Source: Alphaproteobacteria bacterium (GTDB lineage: Bacteria > Pseudomonadota > Alphaproteobacteria > ATCC43930 > CGMCC-115725). From it: 64,000 bases of DNA. The DNA lies in NCBI GenBank assembly GCA_028871455.1, contig JAGWNF010000004.1, forward strand, positions 108,773 through 172,772, in the 5' to 3' direction. Both the position numbers and the translations under genes were made by a program. Shown piece after piece: positions 63,535 to 64,000 of the stretch. How positions within the stretch are numbered: the first letter of the stretch is position 1; each line of letters opens with the position of its first letter. A model generated the notes under the pieces. It was not told the DNA's origin. It worked only from the letters and a program-made list of their open reading frames with translations, and did not search any database.

Positions 63535-63573
63535 TTATCCACAGCCCGCTGGGGATAGTTAATGAATAATTAA
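63535..63573. promoter_or_regulatory. DnaA box plus CtrA-type site
   Basis: TTATCCACA (63535-63543) is a perfect DnaA box. TGGGGATAG (63550-63558) is an inverted 7-of-9 match, and the two make an imperfect palindrome. TTAA-N7-TTAA (63559-63573) is a perfect CtrA consensus, followed by AT-rich DNA. The combination resembles alphaproteobacterial cell-cycle control regions. It lies upstream of a small gene, so a promoter role is more likely than an origin. Confidence 0.45.
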
Positions 63574-63851
63574 TGCCGAAAATTAGCGCCGAATGTCAAT
63601 AAATTTCGGGCCATTTGGGTCATCTATCCGCAGCTCTGCTGGTTGGAGCTTTCGCATACCGGTGTGCGCTGCCCAACCTCAGAATCGCCTCGGCCGCCGT
63701 TGTGGCTTGTCAGTGTAGAGACGTGGGAAGACCGCTTCCTCCGGCACGCCACAAGCACCGTTTACCAACTTAGTTCTTTATAAATCAGTGGGATGATACA
63801 ACCCCCGATAGTATTTCCGCGTCGGGCGTAACAAGGCGTAACAAAGCTCTA
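63574..63851. other. Gene-free region beside the IS element
   Basis: No supported gene. The first part is AT-rich (a further 7-of-9 DnaA-like match CTATCCGCA at 63624-63632), and the stretch 63760-63850 is also low in GC, including two copies of GGCGTAACAA (63826-63835 approximately and shortly after). It may contain old IS-flanking debris. Confidence 0.4.
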
Positions 63852-64000
63852 TGGCCTGCTGCCGGTTCGGTTGACAGCCGCTTAAGCTAATCCCGCCTTC
63901 ATCTCGAACTCCATAGGGCTCATATATCCGATTGTCGAATGCCGGCGTTTCGGATTGTAGAAGCGCTCGATGTAATCGAACACATCGGCCTTAGCCTCGT
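63852..64000 (-). mobile_element. IS3-family insertion sequence, 3' end (cut by window edge)
   Basis: The end of an IS3-type transposase gene is followed by a sequence starting TGGCCTGCTGCCGGTTCGG (63852-63876 on the plus strand), which fits an IS3-type terminal inverted repeat. The element continues past the right edge, so length, copy number and target duplication cannot be seen. Confidence 0.75.
63882..64000 (-). CDS. IS3-family transposase (OrfB), C-terminal end
   Basis: The last 38 codons of an rve-type integrase/transposase: EAKADVFDYIERFYNPKRRH then STIGYMSPMEFEMKAGLA and TAA. The FDYIERFYNxxRRHSTIGYMSP pattern is diagnostic for IS3-family OrfB proteins; the last catalytic glutamate lies further upstream, outside the window. 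It is the only mobile-element gene in the window. Confidence 0.9.
   Translation of the reverse strand, partial: EAKADVFDYIERFYNPKRRHSTIGYMSPMEFEMKAGLA

Noticed and set aside
63535..63640. Chromosomal replication origin
   Set aside because: Only one perfect DnaA box and two 7-of-9 matches are present, and none of the usual origin neighbours (hemE, dnaA, parAB, repC) is in the window.

Overview
This 64 kb, GC-rich window comes from the chromosome of an alphaproteobacterium, probably a Rhodospirillales-like lineage. The assignment rests on gene content and order, not on any database search. The order tRNA-Leu, tig, clpP, clpX, lon, hupB, tRNA-Val, tRNA-Asp, nuoA to nuoN, birA, coaX, rnj, mce, (DUF1467), proS, lolCD, dnaE is a known alphaproteobacterial backbone. 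Nearly all of it is here on the minus strand, with a few interruptions.

Layout, left to right. 1-1.2 kb: the start of a phosphoglucomutase/phosphomannomutase and galU (sugar nucleotide supply). 1.5-5.8 kb: a leftward cluster with a WtpABC-type tungstate/molybdate ABC transporter followed by a VWA protein and a J-domain membrane protein. 6-8.2 kb: a DedA protein, an FTR1 iron permease and an NTF2-like protein. 8.2-13.4 kb: biotin synthesis as two divergent units, bioB-bioA leftward and bioF-bioD rightward, the latter followed by a stand-alone formyltransferase-fold enzyme. 13.4-16.8 kb: gmd and fcl (GDP-fucose synthesis), divergent from a GT2-GtrA fusion glycosyltransferase. 16.8-21.3 kb: hspQ, a small unknown gene and dnaE. 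21.3-25.9 kb: an accessory stretch lying between dnaE and lolD, with a repeat-tailed hypothetical gene, a small unknown gene, a cold-shock-like gene, a SEL1-like gene and a P-type proton ATPase. 25.9-37 kb: lolD, lolC/E, proS, an NCS2 purine permease, tag, DUF1467, mmsA, mce, rnj, coaX and birA. 37-51.1 kb: the complete 14-gene complex I operon, then tRNA-Asp. 51.2-56.3 kb: a second accessory block (GT2, membrane glycosyltransferase, acyltransferase 3, a DUF6197-like gene and tatA). 56.3-63.5 kb: tRNA-Val, hupB, lon, clpX, clpP, tig, tRNA-Leu and a small unknown gene. At the right edge is the 3' end of an IS3-family insertion sequence.

How it works together. The backbone encodes respiration (nuo), cofactor supply (birA, coaX, bio), RNA turnover (rnj), propionyl-CoA and valine catabolism (mce, mmsA), lipoprotein export (lolCD), protein folding and degradation (tig, clpPX, lon) and replication (dnaE). 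Most backbone genes are tightly coupled by 1, 4 or 8 bp overlaps. The accessory blocks mainly concern the cell surface: GDP-fucose, lipid-linked glycosyl transfer and O-acylation.

I found no CRISPR array, no toxin-antitoxin pair, no phage genes and no clearly new multi-gene system. The most interesting signals are structural. The proton ATPase is bracketed by two copies of the lolD 3' end. A glycosylation block sits between two tRNA genes that I would expect to be neighbours. An FNR-type palindrome lies between tatA and a DUF6197-like gene. A perfect DnaA box lies beside a perfect TTAA-N7-TTAA CtrA-type site near the right end. An 8-bp motif recurs at one-helical-turn spacing over a promoter at 22.0 kb.
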